Notes under the pieces: generated by a model | Told to the model about the DNA's origin: nothing | Seen by the model: only the letters and a program-made list of their open reading frames with translations | Databases searched by the model: none | Origin: an uncultured Fluviicola sp. | Lineage (GTDB): Bacteria; Bacteroidota; Bacteroidia; Flavobacteriales_D; Crocinitomicaceae | Assembly: GCA_913009205.1 (NCBI GenBank) | Contig: CAJVYC010000004.1 | Location: 124,001-188,000 of the forward strand | Reading direction: 5' to 3' | DNA: 64,000 bases | Shown: positions 25,772 through 34,809 of the stretch, in pieces | Numbering within the stretch: the first letter of the stretch is position 1 | Layout: every line of letters begins with the position of its first letter | Made by a program: the position numbers and the translations under genes

Positions 25772-27880
25772 ATGAACGAAAAGAAAGATATATACTGGCG
25801 CGCTTACCTGATTTACTTCGGGTTTGTTGTGTTGATGTTGATTGTCATTTTCAAAACTGTAAGTATTCAGTTTGACGGAGGAAATGCAACAACTATGTCT
25901 TCAACAAGTGGTGAACAAAAATTGCCTACGAGAACTACACTTCGTAAATCTAGAAAAGGTCAAATCCTTGATGCGAATAGATCGCCATTGGTGACTTCTG
26001 TTTCATATTACAACATCTATATTGATCCAACGGTTATTGCTCAAGATGTTTTGGATAAGGATTTGAGCGCTCTGTGCAAAGGGCTTCATAAGTTGTTTCC
26101 GAACAAATCGGCTAGTGATTATAGTACAGAAATACGAAGTGCTAGAGAAGCTGGAAGGCGGTATTTGAAAATCCATCAAAAGGTCTCAAATGATGTCCGC
26201 AAGAAATTGAACAAATTGCCAATTTTTGAATTGGGCCGATTTAAAGGGGGGTTAATTGATAATGAAGAAGTGATTGAAAGAGTGCTGCCGCATGGCGAGT
26301 ATTTGAGAAGAACGCTTGGCTACATAAAGTGGAATGAGGAGAAACAGAAAATGGATAAGGTCGGAATAGAACAGGCTTTTGAAAGTTTCCTCACAGGAGA
26401 ATCAGGAGAAGAGATTGAACAGCAAATTTCGACGGGTTGGAAAAGAACGGGCGTAATCACTAAAGAAGCTGTTGAGGGTGCAACGATTGTAACAACAATT
26501 GATATGGATATCCAAGAGGTGGCGCACACAGAACTGATGAATCAATTGGTAGCTGAAAACGCTGAAAAAGGGTGTGTGATTGTAATGGATGTCAAAACAG
26601 GACAGATCAAAGCAATGGTAAACTTGAGTAAGGATGCTAAAGATGGAAGGTATTATGAGTCATTTAACCATGCTATCGGCACCCCAGAAGTTCCCGGCTC
26701 AACATTTAAGTTAGCGTCTCTGATGGCTGCTTTAGAAGATAGAAAAGTAAAGTTAACGGATAAAGTGAATGCCCATGGAGTCTACAAATTCTACAATGCT
26801 CGAATGGATGATTCGAACAATGGAGTGGGTTATGGAGAAATAACAATTCAAAAGGCATTTGAAAAATCATCGAACGTCTTTACGGAAATCATAAATGATG
26901 CCTATAAATCAGATCCCAGCGCATACATCAGACGCTTGAAACAATTTGGTTTGGATAAGAAATTAGGTGTTTCTATTTCGGGTGAAAGAAGTCCAGTTAT
27001 GCACGAGCCTGGTGATTCACAATGGTCGGGGATTTCATTGCCGTGGATGGCTGTTGGGTATGGTTTTCAACAAACTCCGCTTCAAACATTGGCTTTCTAT
27101 AATGCGGTAGCGAACAATGGGAGATTGCTTAGGCCGCAGTTCGTAAAAGAAATTTACAGAGGGAATGATCTTGTTAAAAAGTTTGAGCCAGATGTTATGA
27201 TCAATCAGATTTGCTCGCCAACAACAATAATCGACTTACAGGAGTGTCTTTTTGGTGTAATGAAGAGAGGAACAGGAAGCAAAATCAATTCTGCCTTTTT
27301 TGATATCGCTGGAAAAACAGGAACGGCCCATATTATTGATAGAACCAATTCCGGAGGAGAAAAAAAATACCAAGCATCATTTGTTGGTTATTTTCCCGCA
27401 ACAGATCCGATTTACTCATGTATAGTTGTCGTTTCAGCTCCAGGGAAGAACATCTACGGAGCAACGGTTTCAGGAACTGTGTTCACATCAATTGCGAACA
27501 AGGTCTATGCATCGAGTTTGAAGTATCACAAGCCGGTGAATCAAGGAGGGGTTGTGGAAGGAATGCCTATTTCAGTTGATGGAAACAGCCGCGATTTAGT
27601 TCAATGTTACAAGAGTCTAAATATCCCATACAAAATGAAAGAAGTTGCAAGTTGGGTGAGCACAAATACAAAGGTGGATCATGTAGAAATGATGCGCAGG
27701 TATATTGGAAAAAAAACAGTTCCGAATGTCAAAGGGATGACGGCCAAAGATGCTGTTTATCTCATTGAATGTACGGGGATGGTAGCCAAAATAAGTGGCT
27801 ATGGAAAAGTAGTTGAACAATCTCTCGCTCCTGGTGTGCAGGCGTATGGCGGTGGAGTGGTAGAAATAAAGATGAAGTAA
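25772..27880 (+). CDS. ftsI: peptidoglycan transpeptidase FtsI (PBP3) with C-terminal PASTA domain
   Basis: About 702 residues from the ATG at 25772; an upstream in-frame TTG is less likely. One N-terminal transmembrane helix (about 9-29), PBP dimer domain, then the transpeptidase: S-x-x-K with Ser310 (PGSTFK), S-S-N near 365 (EKSSNVF) and K-T-G at 515 (AGKTGTAH). A PASTA domain closes the chain (VPNVKGMTAKDAVYLI...VVEQSLAPG). PASTA in FtsI is usual for Bacteroidota. It cross-links septal peptidoglycan together with FtsW. Its stop overlaps the murE start as TAATG. Confidence 0.95.
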   Translation: MNEKKDIYWRAYLIYFGFVVLMLIVIFKTVSIQFDGGNATTMSSTSGEQKLPTRTTLRKSRKGQILDANRSPLVTSVSYYNIYIDPTVIAQDVLDKDLSALCKGLHKLFPNKSASDYSTEIRSAREAGRRYLKIHQKVSNDVRKKLNKLPIFELGRFKGGLIDNEEVIERVLPHGEYLRRTLGYIKWNEEKQKMDKVGIEQAFESFLTGESGEEIEQQISTGWKRTGVITKEAVEGATIVTTIDMDIQEVAHTELMNQLVAENAEKGCVIVMDVKTGQIKAMVNLSKDAKDGRYYESFNHAIGTPEVPGSTFKLASLMAALEDRKVKLTDKVNAHGVYKFYNARMDDSNNGVGYGEITIQKAFEKSSNVFTEIINDAYKSDPSAYIRRLKQFGLDKKLGVSISGERSPVMHEPGDSQWSGISLPWMAVGYGFQQTPLQTLAFYNAVANNGRLLRPQFVKEIYRGNDLVKKFEPDVMINQICSPTTIIDLQECLFGVMKRGTGSKINSAFFDIAGKTGTAHIIDRTNSGGEKKYQASFVGYFPATDPIYSCIVVVSAPGKNIYGATVSGTVFTSIANKVYASSLKYHKPVNQGGVVEGMPISVDGNSRDLVQCYKSLNIPYKMKEVASWVSTNTKVDHVEMMRRYIGKKTVPNVKGMTAKDAVYLIECTGMVAKISGYGKVVEQSLAPGVQAYGGGVVEIKMK

Positions 27881-29340
27881 TGCAGTTGTTGAAAGACATA
27901 TTATATGGTGTAAATATCAAGCTTGTTACAGGAGTAACGAACGTTGAGGTTCAATCGCTAACATTCGATTCAAGAACAGCGGTAGAAGGATCTGTTTTCT
28001 TTGCGATTAAAGGGGTAGCGAAAGATGGTCATGACTTTATCCAAGATGTTTGTGATAAGGGATGTGCCGTTGTGATTTCTGAAAAAGAAGTTGAGGTAAA
28101 TGAAGGTGTGCAATTGATCGTTGTTGAAGACTCGCATAAAGCGCTTGCAATTATGGCGGGTAATTTCTTCGGTGAGCCTTCTAAGAAATTGAAGCTGATT
28201 GGAGTTACAGGAACGAATGGAAAAACGACGATCACAACCTTGCTTTTCAATTTATATTCAAAACTTGGTTTTCAATGCGGTTTGATTTCAACGGTTGTCA
28301 ATAAAATTTGTGATAGAGATATTCCATCGACGCACACAACACCAGATCCTATTTCATTGAACCAGTTGCTATTCGATATGGTGGAAGAAGGGGTTTCACA
28401 TTGTTTCATGGAGGTGAGTTCGCACGCAATTCATCAAAATAGAATCGCGGGATTGACTTTCGCGGGCGGCGCGTTCACCAACATCACACACGATCATTTG
28501 GATTACCACAAAACATTCAAAGAATATATCAATGTGAAAAAAAGGTTCTTTGACGAGCTGCCGAAGGGGGCTTTTGCCTTGACGAATGAAGACGATAAGA
28601 ACGGACTTGTAATGCTCCAAAACACGAAGGCGAAGAAGAGAACCTCTTCACTAAAGTCGATGAGTGATTACAAAGCTAAAGTGTTGGAGAATCAATTTTC
28701 AGGATTGGTTTTATTAATCAATGGCAAAGAGCTTTGGACAAAATTGATCGGCGATTTCAATGCTTACAATTTATTGACCGTTTTCGGCGTTTCGCAAGAA
28801 TTAGGCGAAGATGAAACCGAAGTTTTAACAGTGATCAGCGAGCTCCAATCCGTTGACGGTCGCTTCGAATACATTAGAAGTGATAGCGGTGTCATTGCAA
28901 TTGTAGACTACGCTCATACGCCAGATGCATTGGATAATGTCTTGAGAACGATTGATAATATTCGTACCAAAAATGAAACTGTTTTCACTGTTGTTGGGTG
29001 TGGCGGAGATCGTGATAGAGCCAAACGACCAGTCATGGCATCAATTGCTTGTGAAAGATCAGACCGTGTCATTCTTACTTCTGACAATCCCCGTTCGGAA
29101 GATCCAAATGCAATTATTGATGAGATGATGGAAGGTGTTGATGCTGCCAATTATAAAAAAGCGCTTTCAATTACGGACAGAGAACAGGCAATAAAAACAG
29201 CAGTTACGATGGCAGAACCAAAAGATATCATTTTGATCGCTGGAAAAGGACATGAAAAATACCAAGAAATCAACGGGGTTCGCCACGACTTTGATGATTT
29301 ACAAACGATAAAAAAATTATTTACCAAACTCAATAAATAA
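27880..29340 (+). CDS. murE: UDP-MurNAc-tripeptide synthetase
   Basis: 486 residues. ATP-binding [13 protein letters not shown] near 108-120, HTTPDP near 150, [15 protein letters not shown] near 200-214, and the D-N-P-R motif in SDNPRSEDP near 405, which in the family marks meso-diaminopimelate as the substrate. The Mur ligase three-domain layout and length are normal. It adds the third amino acid of the stem peptide. TAATG overlaps on both sides link it to ftsI and mraY. Confidence 0.96.
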   Translation: MQLLKDILYGVNIKLVTGVTNVEVQSLTFDSRTAVEGSVFFAIKGVAKDGHDFIQDVCDKGCAVVISEKEVEVNEGVQLIVVEDSHKALAIMAGNFFGEPSKKLKLIGVTGTNGKTTITTLLFNLYSKLGFQCGLISTVVNKICDRDIPSTHTTPDPISLNQLLFDMVEEGVSHCFMEVSSHAIHQNRIAGLTFAGGAFTNITHDHLDYHKTFKEYINVKKRFFDELPKGAFALTNEDDKNGLVMLQNTKAKKRTSSLKSMSDYKAKVLENQFSGLVLLINGKELWTKLIGDFNAYNLLTVFGVSQELGEDETEVLTVISELQSVDGRFEYIRSDSGVIAIVDYAHTPDALDNVLRTIDNIRTKNETVFTVVGCGGDRDRAKRPVMASIACERSDRVILTSDNPRSEDPNAIIDEMMEGVDAANYKKALSITDREQAIKTAVTMAEPKDIILIAGKGHEKYQEINGVRHDFDDLQTIKKLFTKLNK

Positions 29341-30593
29341 TGTTGTACTACTTATTTCAATATTTAGACGAGATGAATTTTCCTGGGGCAGGATTGTTCG
29401 ATTACATCTCATTTCGAGCTGCAATGGCCTTGATCACATCGCTGATAGTTTCAATGCTCTTCGGAAAGAGATTGATTGGTTTGCTTCAAAAGCAACAAAT
29501 CGGTGAAACGGTTCGTGACTTAGGTCTTGAAGGTCAAATGGCAAAACAAGGAACGCCAACTATGGGTGGTTTGATCATACTTGCGGCGATTCTTATTCCA
29601 ACGTTATTGTTTGCTCGTTTAGACAGCATCTATGTAATAACAATGCTAATCGCAACGGTTTGGCTTGGTGCAATTGGATTTATTGATGATTATATCAAAG
29701 TCTTCAAAAAAAACAAGGCAGGTCTCGCGGGACGATTCAAGGTTATTGGTCAGGTCGGTGTAGGGATAATTGTTGGGTCAATTCTGTACTTCCATCCCGA
29801 TGTTGTGGTTCACAAGAAAGTGGATGCAGATTACACACTGCGTTCAGGGGAAAAATTCGTGACGAAAATGCACATCGATGAAGGTCAGGATGAAGCGTTT
29901 AAGGCAAAGTGGATTGAAACGGATGACATGACCACTACAATTCCCTTCGTAAGTAACAACGAGTTCAACTACAATTGGCTTGTTGGTGATTGGATGGGAA
30001 CTTGGGGCTGGCTGCTGTTTATCCCTGTTGTAATATTCATTGTTATTGCAGTTTCAAATGGAGCAAACATGACAGATGGTCTTGATGGGCTTGCCACCGG
30101 GACCTCGGCTATTGTCGGGATTTCATTGGCCATTTTAGCGTATGTATCCACCAACGTTCATTTCGCCGATTACCTGGATGTGATGTACATCCCAGATGCC
30201 GAGGAGTTGGTAATCTTTATTTCGGCCTTTGTCGGAGCATGTGTGGGTTTCCTCTGGTACAATTCTTATCCAGCTCAAGTTTTCATGGGAGATACAGGAA
30301 GTTTGGCTTTGGGTGGAATAATTGCCGTGTTTGCAATTTCCATTCGTAAAGAACTGCTAATTCCAATCTTATGTGGAGTGTTCTTAATCGAAAACTTGTC
30401 GGTAATCATGCAAGTGGGTTGGTTTAAATACACTAAAAAGAGAAGTGGTGAAGGACGTAGGATTTTCCTTATGGCACCGTTGCATCATCATTATCAGAAA
30501 AAAGGAATGCACGAAGCAAAAATTGTTTCACGCTTCTGGATTGTCGCAATTCTTCTAGCGGTAATCACAATTGTAACATTAAAAGTAAGATAG
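29340..30593 (+). CDS. mraY: phospho-MurNAc-pentapeptide-transferase
   Basis: 417 residues, ten transmembrane helices. [13 protein letters not shown] near 75, DDYIK near 120, [15 protein letters not shown] near 240-254, [11 protein letters not shown] near 315 and the HHH motif ([11 protein letters not shown]) near 380 are the MraY signature. A polar insertion of about 50 residues at 165-215 ([14 protein letters not shown] onward) lies between helices on the outside and is common in Bacteroidota MraY. It makes lipid I on the inner face of the membrane. Confidence 0.96.
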   Translation: MLYYLFQYLDEMNFPGAGLFDYISFRAAMALITSLIVSMLFGKRLIGLLQKQQIGETVRDLGLEGQMAKQGTPTMGGLIILAAILIPTLLFARLDSIYVITMLIATVWLGAIGFIDDYIKVFKKNKAGLAGRFKVIGQVGVGIIVGSILYFHPDVVVHKKVDADYTLRSGEKFVTKMHIDEGQDEAFKAKWIETDDMTTTIPFVSNNEFNYNWLVGDWMGTWGWLLFIPVVIFIVIAVSNGANMTDGLDGLATGTSAIVGISLAILAYVSTNVHFADYLDVMYIPDAEELVIFISAFVGACVGFLWYNSYPAQVFMGDTGSLALGGIIAVFAISIRKELLIPILCGVFLIENLSVIMQVGWFKYTKKRSGEGRRIFLMAPLHHHYQKKGMHEAKIVSRFWIVAILLAVITIVTLKVR

Positions 30594-30594
30594 G

Positions 30595-30611
30595 CTTCGC
30601 TTTTTGAAGCA
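30595..30611. repeat. small GCTTC/GAAGC hairpin between mraY and murD
   Basis: GCTTC and GAAGC flank a seven-base loop (GCTTTTT) in the only 30-bp gap of the early cluster. The GCTTCGCTTTT word is the complement of the AAAAGCGAAGC unit of the dispersed repeat, so it may be a short remnant of it. Confidence 0.3.
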
Positions 30612-30623
30612 GTCAAAATAAAG

Positions 30624-31991
30624 ATGAAAATTGAATCTGGACATATCGTAATTCTAGGCGCAGGCGAGAGCGGCGTTGGAGCAGCTGTTCTCGCTAAGAA
30701 AATGGGGTGGACGGTATTTGTTTCAGATTTTGGTTCAATCAATGAAAAGTTTAAAGCAGCAATTATTCATTTGGGCGTGAAATGGGAAGAAGGAATGCAT
30801 ACAATGGAAGAGCTTTTGAAAGCCGATTTAGTTGTGAAGTCACCTGGGATTCCAAATACGGCAGTGCCGGTAAAGGCATTGAAAGAAGCCGGTATAAAAG
30901 TGGTTTCAGAAATCGAATTCGCTGGATTTTACAACGAAGCAAAAACGATCTGTATTACTGGAAGTAATGGTAAGACAACAACGGCAATGTTGACGTATCA
31001 TATCTTAAAAAATGCCGGTTTAAATGTTGGGTTGGCTGGAAATGTCGGTAAAAGTTTCGCGAAGCAGGTTGCTGAAAAAACTTTCGATTGGTACGTGTTG
31101 GAACTGAGTTCTTTCCAATTGGACGATATGTACGAGTTCAAAGCAGATATAGCGATGCTTATGAATATTACGCCGGACCATTTAGATCGATATGAATACA
31201 AAATGGAGAATTACGCAAGATCAAAAATGCGAATTATCCAAAACCAAACTGCTGAAGACTGGTTCATTTACAATTACGATGATCCAATTATAAAGCAACA
31301 AATCGAGTCTCGAACACCGCCGAAGGCAGCAGCGAAGATAATTCACGCGAGACAAGCGCCATTCTCTTTAAAAGAAGAAATAGAAGTAGGTGGGTACTTA
31401 GAAAAGAAACAACTAACAATAAACATAAACAAACAATTCACTATGTCAATTCACGATTTAGCCTTAAAAGGTAAACACAATGCACAGAATTCCTTGGCAT
31501 CTGGAATCGCTTCCAGAATCCTCGAAATTAGAAAGGAATCCGTCCGAGAGAGCTTGGGTGATTTCGTAAATGTTGAACATCGATTGGAGTTCGTGGCAAA
31601 AGTACACGGAATCGAATTCATCAATGATTCAAAAGCAACAAATATTAACTCTACATGGTTCGCGCTTGAGAGCATGGACAAACCAACTGTTTGGATCGTC
31701 GGAGGTGTAGATAAAGGAAACGATTACTCAGAGTTAACGAAATTGGTTGATGAAAAAGTAAAATCAATCGTATGCCTTGGTAAAGACAATTCGAAAATCA
31801 TCGAAGCTTTTAGCGGGTGTAATATTGAAATTTACGAAGCAGGTTCAGCGATGGAAGCTGTTGCTTATGGATACCGATTGGCCAAAAAAGACGAAACGGT
31901 TCTTCTTTCTCCAGCTTGTGCAAGTTTCGATTTGTTTGAGAACTACGAAGAAAGAGGAAACGAATTTAAGAAAGCAGTTAGATTATTATAA
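30624..31991 (+). CDS. murD: UDP-MurNAc-alanine-D-glutamate ligase
   Basis: 455 residues. ILGAGESGVGAAVLA at the N-terminus, ATP loop ITGSNGKTTTAML near 112-124, NITPDHLDRY near 180, FINDSKATN near 332 and the C-terminal LLSPACASFDLFENYEERG near 427-445 identify MurD. It adds D-glutamate to UDP-MurNAc-L-Ala in the cytoplasm. An unknown 158-residue gene begins two bases downstream. Confidence 0.96.
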   Translation: MKIESGHIVILGAGESGVGAAVLAKKMGWTVFVSDFGSINEKFKAAIIHLGVKWEEGMHTMEELLKADLVVKSPGIPNTAVPVKALKEAGIKVVSEIEFAGFYNEAKTICITGSNGKTTTAMLTYHILKNAGLNVGLAGNVGKSFAKQVAEKTFDWYVLELSSFQLDDMYEFKADIAMLMNITPDHLDRYEYKMENYARSKMRIIQNQTAEDWFIYNYDDPIIKQQIESRTPPKAAAKIIHARQAPFSLKEEIEVGGYLEKKQLTININKQFTMSIHDLALKGKHNAQNSLASGIASRILEIRKESVRESLGDFVNVEHRLEFVAKVHGIEFINDSKATNINSTWFALESMDKPTVWIVGGVDKGNDYSELTKLVDEKVKSIVCLGKDNSKIIEAFSGCNIEIYEAGSAMEAVAYGYRLAKKDETVLLSPACASFDLFENYEERGNEFKKAVRLL

Positions 31992-31992
31992 T

Positions 31993-32469
31993 ATGAAGAA
32001 AGTTCAATCCACTCATACTGCACAAGAGGAACTCCTTCGGGCAAGGAAAGAAGGACTCGAAAGGGCGCGTTCACTTGATTCTATGCGGGCTCATGGTAAA
32101 TGGAGAGAGATGGATGTGTTCTCGTGGGCCAACCCACATTTTGAAGCTTTATCAACGGCAATTGCATCTTTCCCATTCCCGGTTGTCTGGGTTGGGAAGC
32201 ACGAGCAGATTAAATGTGCTTGTAACTATTATCCAGAAGTATTGGATACAATGGAAACGGCGATTTTTTACGATCAAGCACATTTAAAATTGAATGAAGC
32301 TGCGATTGTCAATTTAGAAAAAGTGGCAGGGGTTGGAAGCCTTGAATCAGCATTAAAACTCGTTCAATCATTAGAACAGCAAAGAAGAATATTTTTATTT
32401 ACTACTGAAGGAAACGAAATGGTTAAGGATGTCAATGACTTCAATGCATTTGTAGAAAGTTGGAATTAA
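31993..32469 (+). CDS. unknown protein encoded between murD and ftsW
   Basis: 158 residues from the ATG at 31993; the open frame extends upstream inside murD but that part is a shadow. It has no signal or membrane helix, so it is cytoplasmic. The N-terminal third is a charged helix (QEELLRARKEGLERARSLDS). The rest (WVGKHEQIKCACNYYPEV, GSLESALKLVQSLEQQRRIF, LFTTEGNEM) faintly recalls the C-terminal domain of Mur ligases in order and spacing; compare murD SAMEAVAYGYRLAKKDETVL. It is packed into the cluster: two bases from murD, zero from ftsW. I do not recognise the family. Confidence 0.75.
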   Translation: MKKVQSTHTAQEELLRARKEGLERARSLDSMRAHGKWREMDVFSWANPHFEALSTAIASFPFPVVWVGKHEQIKCACNYYPEVLDTMETAIFYDQAHLKLNEAAIVNLEKVAGVGSLESALKLVQSLEQQRRIFLFTTEGNEMVKDVNDFNAFVESWN

Positions 32470-33708
32470 ATGAATAAAGTACTTAAATATCTTGGAGGCG
32501 ACCGTGTGATTTGGATCATTACGTTCCTCTTGCTGGCATTCTCTTTAGTTAGCGTGTATAGCTTTGTCCCTATTCTCGTTAAAATCGAGGGAGGTACGCC
32601 ATTTAAGTACTTGTTCAAGCATTTTATTTATGTTATTATTGGTTTAGGAGTTATGTTTTGGGTGCATCGAACCAATCCAAAGTATTTCTCTCAACTGGCC
32701 AAATTTGGGTTTTATCTCGCGGTGGCACTTCTCATTTTCACCTTCTTTTTTGGAATGAAAGTGAACGACGCAGGACGTTGGGTTAAAATACCATTCGTAG
32801 GGTTAACCTTTCAATCATCCGATTTTGCAAAGCTTGCGCTGGTCTTGTATGTGTCCAGGCTATTGATGAAAAAGAAGGATGTACTCAACGATTGGCGAAA
32901 TGGTTTTTGGCCCGTCGTTATTCCGATTGTTATTATTTGTGGACTGATTGTCAAGGACAATTTTTCTACTGCAGCAATTCTATTTGCTATCTCACTTACA
33001 CTCCTTTTCCTAGGTCGTGTTCCTATTTTGAAAATCCTGAGCCTTATTGGTGGTGGTATCGCGTTGTTTATGTTTATTGTTTTGATACACATATCCGCTC
33101 CGGATTTGAAACTTTTACCGAGATGGGAGACGTGGGTGAATCGGTATCAAAATAAAATTGCAGATGATGGCAGCGCGCAAGATAATGCGCAGGCAATGAA
33201 TTCCGAATTAGCAATCTACAACGGTCGTGTGAATTGGGTTGGAGATTGGGATCAAATCAGCATTTTTGGAGGTCAAGGTGTTGGAGACGGACAGTTGAAA
33301 GAATACTTACCGGAAGCTTACGCAGATTTTTTCTATGCCAGTTTTGTGGAAGAATTTGGTCCTATAATCGCTGGAGTACTTCTGCTGCTGTATCTCATTT
33401 TGCTTTTTCGGATAATGAGGATTGGCCTAAATGCCGATAGTCTATTTGAAACCTATCTCTGTATTGGAATAGGAGTGATTATACTCAGTCAAGCTGCTGT
33501 GAATATGCTCGTTTGTACGGGTTTGTTCCCAGTTACCGGACAAAATATGCCATTGCTTGCAATGGGAGGGTCTGCAATGATCATGACATGTCTTGGGCTT
33601 GGAATGGTCCAGAGTATTGCAAACAAACAAATTAGACCGAAAACGGAGGAGCAGGCAAATACATCGGATGAGGAATTGGAAGAGGAAGAAATTCTTGAAA
33701 ACGTTTAA
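32470..33708 (+). CDS. ftsW: septal peptidoglycan glycosyltransferase FtsW
   Basis: 412 residues, ten transmembrane helices of the SEDS family. VNDAGRWVKIPFVGLTFQSSDFAKLA near 98-122 holds the conserved GRW...Q-S-E/D-x-x-K block, and GLFPVTGQNMPLLAMGGSAM near 360 is the SEDS signature; the FGGQGVGDG stretch near 262 precedes the extracellular loop with the catalytic Asp. A polar C-terminal tail rich in Glu ends the protein. It starts at the base after the stop of the unknown gene, three bases before murG after its stop. Confidence 0.95.
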   Translation: MNKVLKYLGGDRVIWIITFLLLAFSLVSVYSFVPILVKIEGGTPFKYLFKHFIYVIIGLGVMFWVHRTNPKYFSQLAKFGFYLAVALLIFTFFFGMKVNDAGRWVKIPFVGLTFQSSDFAKLALVLYVSRLLMKKKDVLNDWRNGFWPVVIPIVIICGLIVKDNFSTAAILFAISLTLLFLGRVPILKILSLIGGGIALFMFIVLIHISAPDLKLLPRWETWVNRYQNKIADDGSAQDNAQAMNSELAIYNGRVNWVGDWDQISIFGGQGVGDGQLKEYLPEAYADFFYASFVEEFGPIIAGVLLLLYLILLFRIMRIGLNADSLFETYLCIGIGVIILSQAAVNMLVCTGLFPVTGQNMPLLAMGGSAMIMTCLGLGMVQSIANKQIRPKTEEQANTSDEELEEEEILENV

Positions 33709-33711
33709 GTT

Positions 33712-34809
33712 ATGATCAAAAAGGCAATAGTATCAGGAGGAGGAACAGGAGGACATATTTTCCCTGCAATCGCCATTGCGGATGAAATCAAACGTAGAAA
33801 TCCAGATGCCGAAATTTTATTCGTTGGTGCAGCTGGAAAAATGGAAATGGAAAAAGTGCCACAGGCAGGATATAAAATCGAAGGGCTTGATATTGTTGGA
33901 TTTAAACGGAAGTTAGCTTTGTCAAACTTCTTGCTTCCTTTCAAGATTATAAAAAGTGTATTAAAAGCAAAGAAAATCGTTCGAAAGTTCGATCCTGATG
34001 TAGTTGTAGGTGTAGGAGGTTACGCAAGTGGTCCGACCTTAAAAGCGGCATCAATATTGAAATTTCCAACGGCACTGCAGGAGCAAAATGCATTTGCTGG
34101 AAAAACGAATAAGATCCTCTCTAAAAAAGCTAAAGTGATTTGTGTTGCTTATGAAGGCTTAGAGCGTTTCTTCCCTGCGGATAAAATTATATTGACAGGG
34201 AATCCGATCAGAAATGACATGGTCGATATCATTGGGAAAAGAGAAGAAGCATACAAGGAATACGGCTTTGATCCCAATAAAAAAACGATTCTAATTATTG
34301 GTGGAAGTTTGGGGGCGAGAACCTTGAATGAAAGCATAGTTAAAGATTTGAACTTGTTGGCAGAGTCTGGGGTTCAGGTTCTTTGGCAGTGCGGTAAATT
34401 GTACAATGAGCGTTTGATTGAACAATTGAAAGATACGGAAATGGGCAATGTAAAAATGGTTCAGTTCATTATGCGAATGGATCTTGCTTACGCAATGGCA
34501 GACGTGATTATTTCCAGAGCGGGTGCGATTTCTGTTTCGGAATTATGCTTAATACATAAGCCAGCGATTTTGGTTCCTTCACCAAATGTTGCCGAAGACC
34601 ATCAAACGAAAAATGCAATGGCCTTGGTAGAGAAAAATGCAGCAATCCTCTTGAAGGATGTCGAAGCAAAAGAACAATTGATTCCAGCGACGTTAGAGCT
34701 TATTGAAAATGAATACGCCTGTGAAGGTCTTGTTAAAAATATTCAGCCATTAGGGAAACCAAACGCTACGGTAGAAATTGTAGATGAACTTGAAAAAATT
34801 GCAAAGTAA
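33712..34809 (+). CDS. murG: UDP-GlcNAc:lipid I GlcNAc transferase
   Basis: 365 residues. SGGGTGGHIFPAIAIADE at residues 8-25 is the MurG G-loop; VGVGGYASGPTL near 99, LQEQNAFAGKTNKIL near 122, IIGGSLGARTLNE near 190 and ISRAGAISVSEL near 266 complete the GT28 signature. It converts lipid I to lipid II at the inner face of the membrane. Confidence 0.96.
   Translation: MIKKAIVSGGGTGGHIFPAIAIADEIKRRNPDAEILFVGAAGKMEMEKVPQAGYKIEGLDIVGFKRKLALSNFLLPFKIIKSVLKAKKIVRKFDPDVVVGVGGYASGPTLKAASILKFPTALQEQNAFAGKTNKILSKKAKVICVAYEGLERFFPADKIILTGNPIRNDMVDIIGKREEAYKEYGFDPNKKTILIIGGSLGARTLNESIVKDLNLLAESGVQVLWQCGKLYNERLIEQLKDTEMGNVKMVQFIMRMDLAYAMADVIISRAGAISVSELCLIHKPAILVPSPNVAEDHQTKNAMALVEKNAAILLKDVEAKEQLIPATLELIENEYACEGLVKNIQPLGKPNATVEIVDELEKIAK

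Noticed and set aside
31777-31992. N-terminal extension of the gene between murD and ftsW
   Set aside because: This part overlaps the conserved end of murD in another frame; the ATG at 31993 fits cluster spacing.
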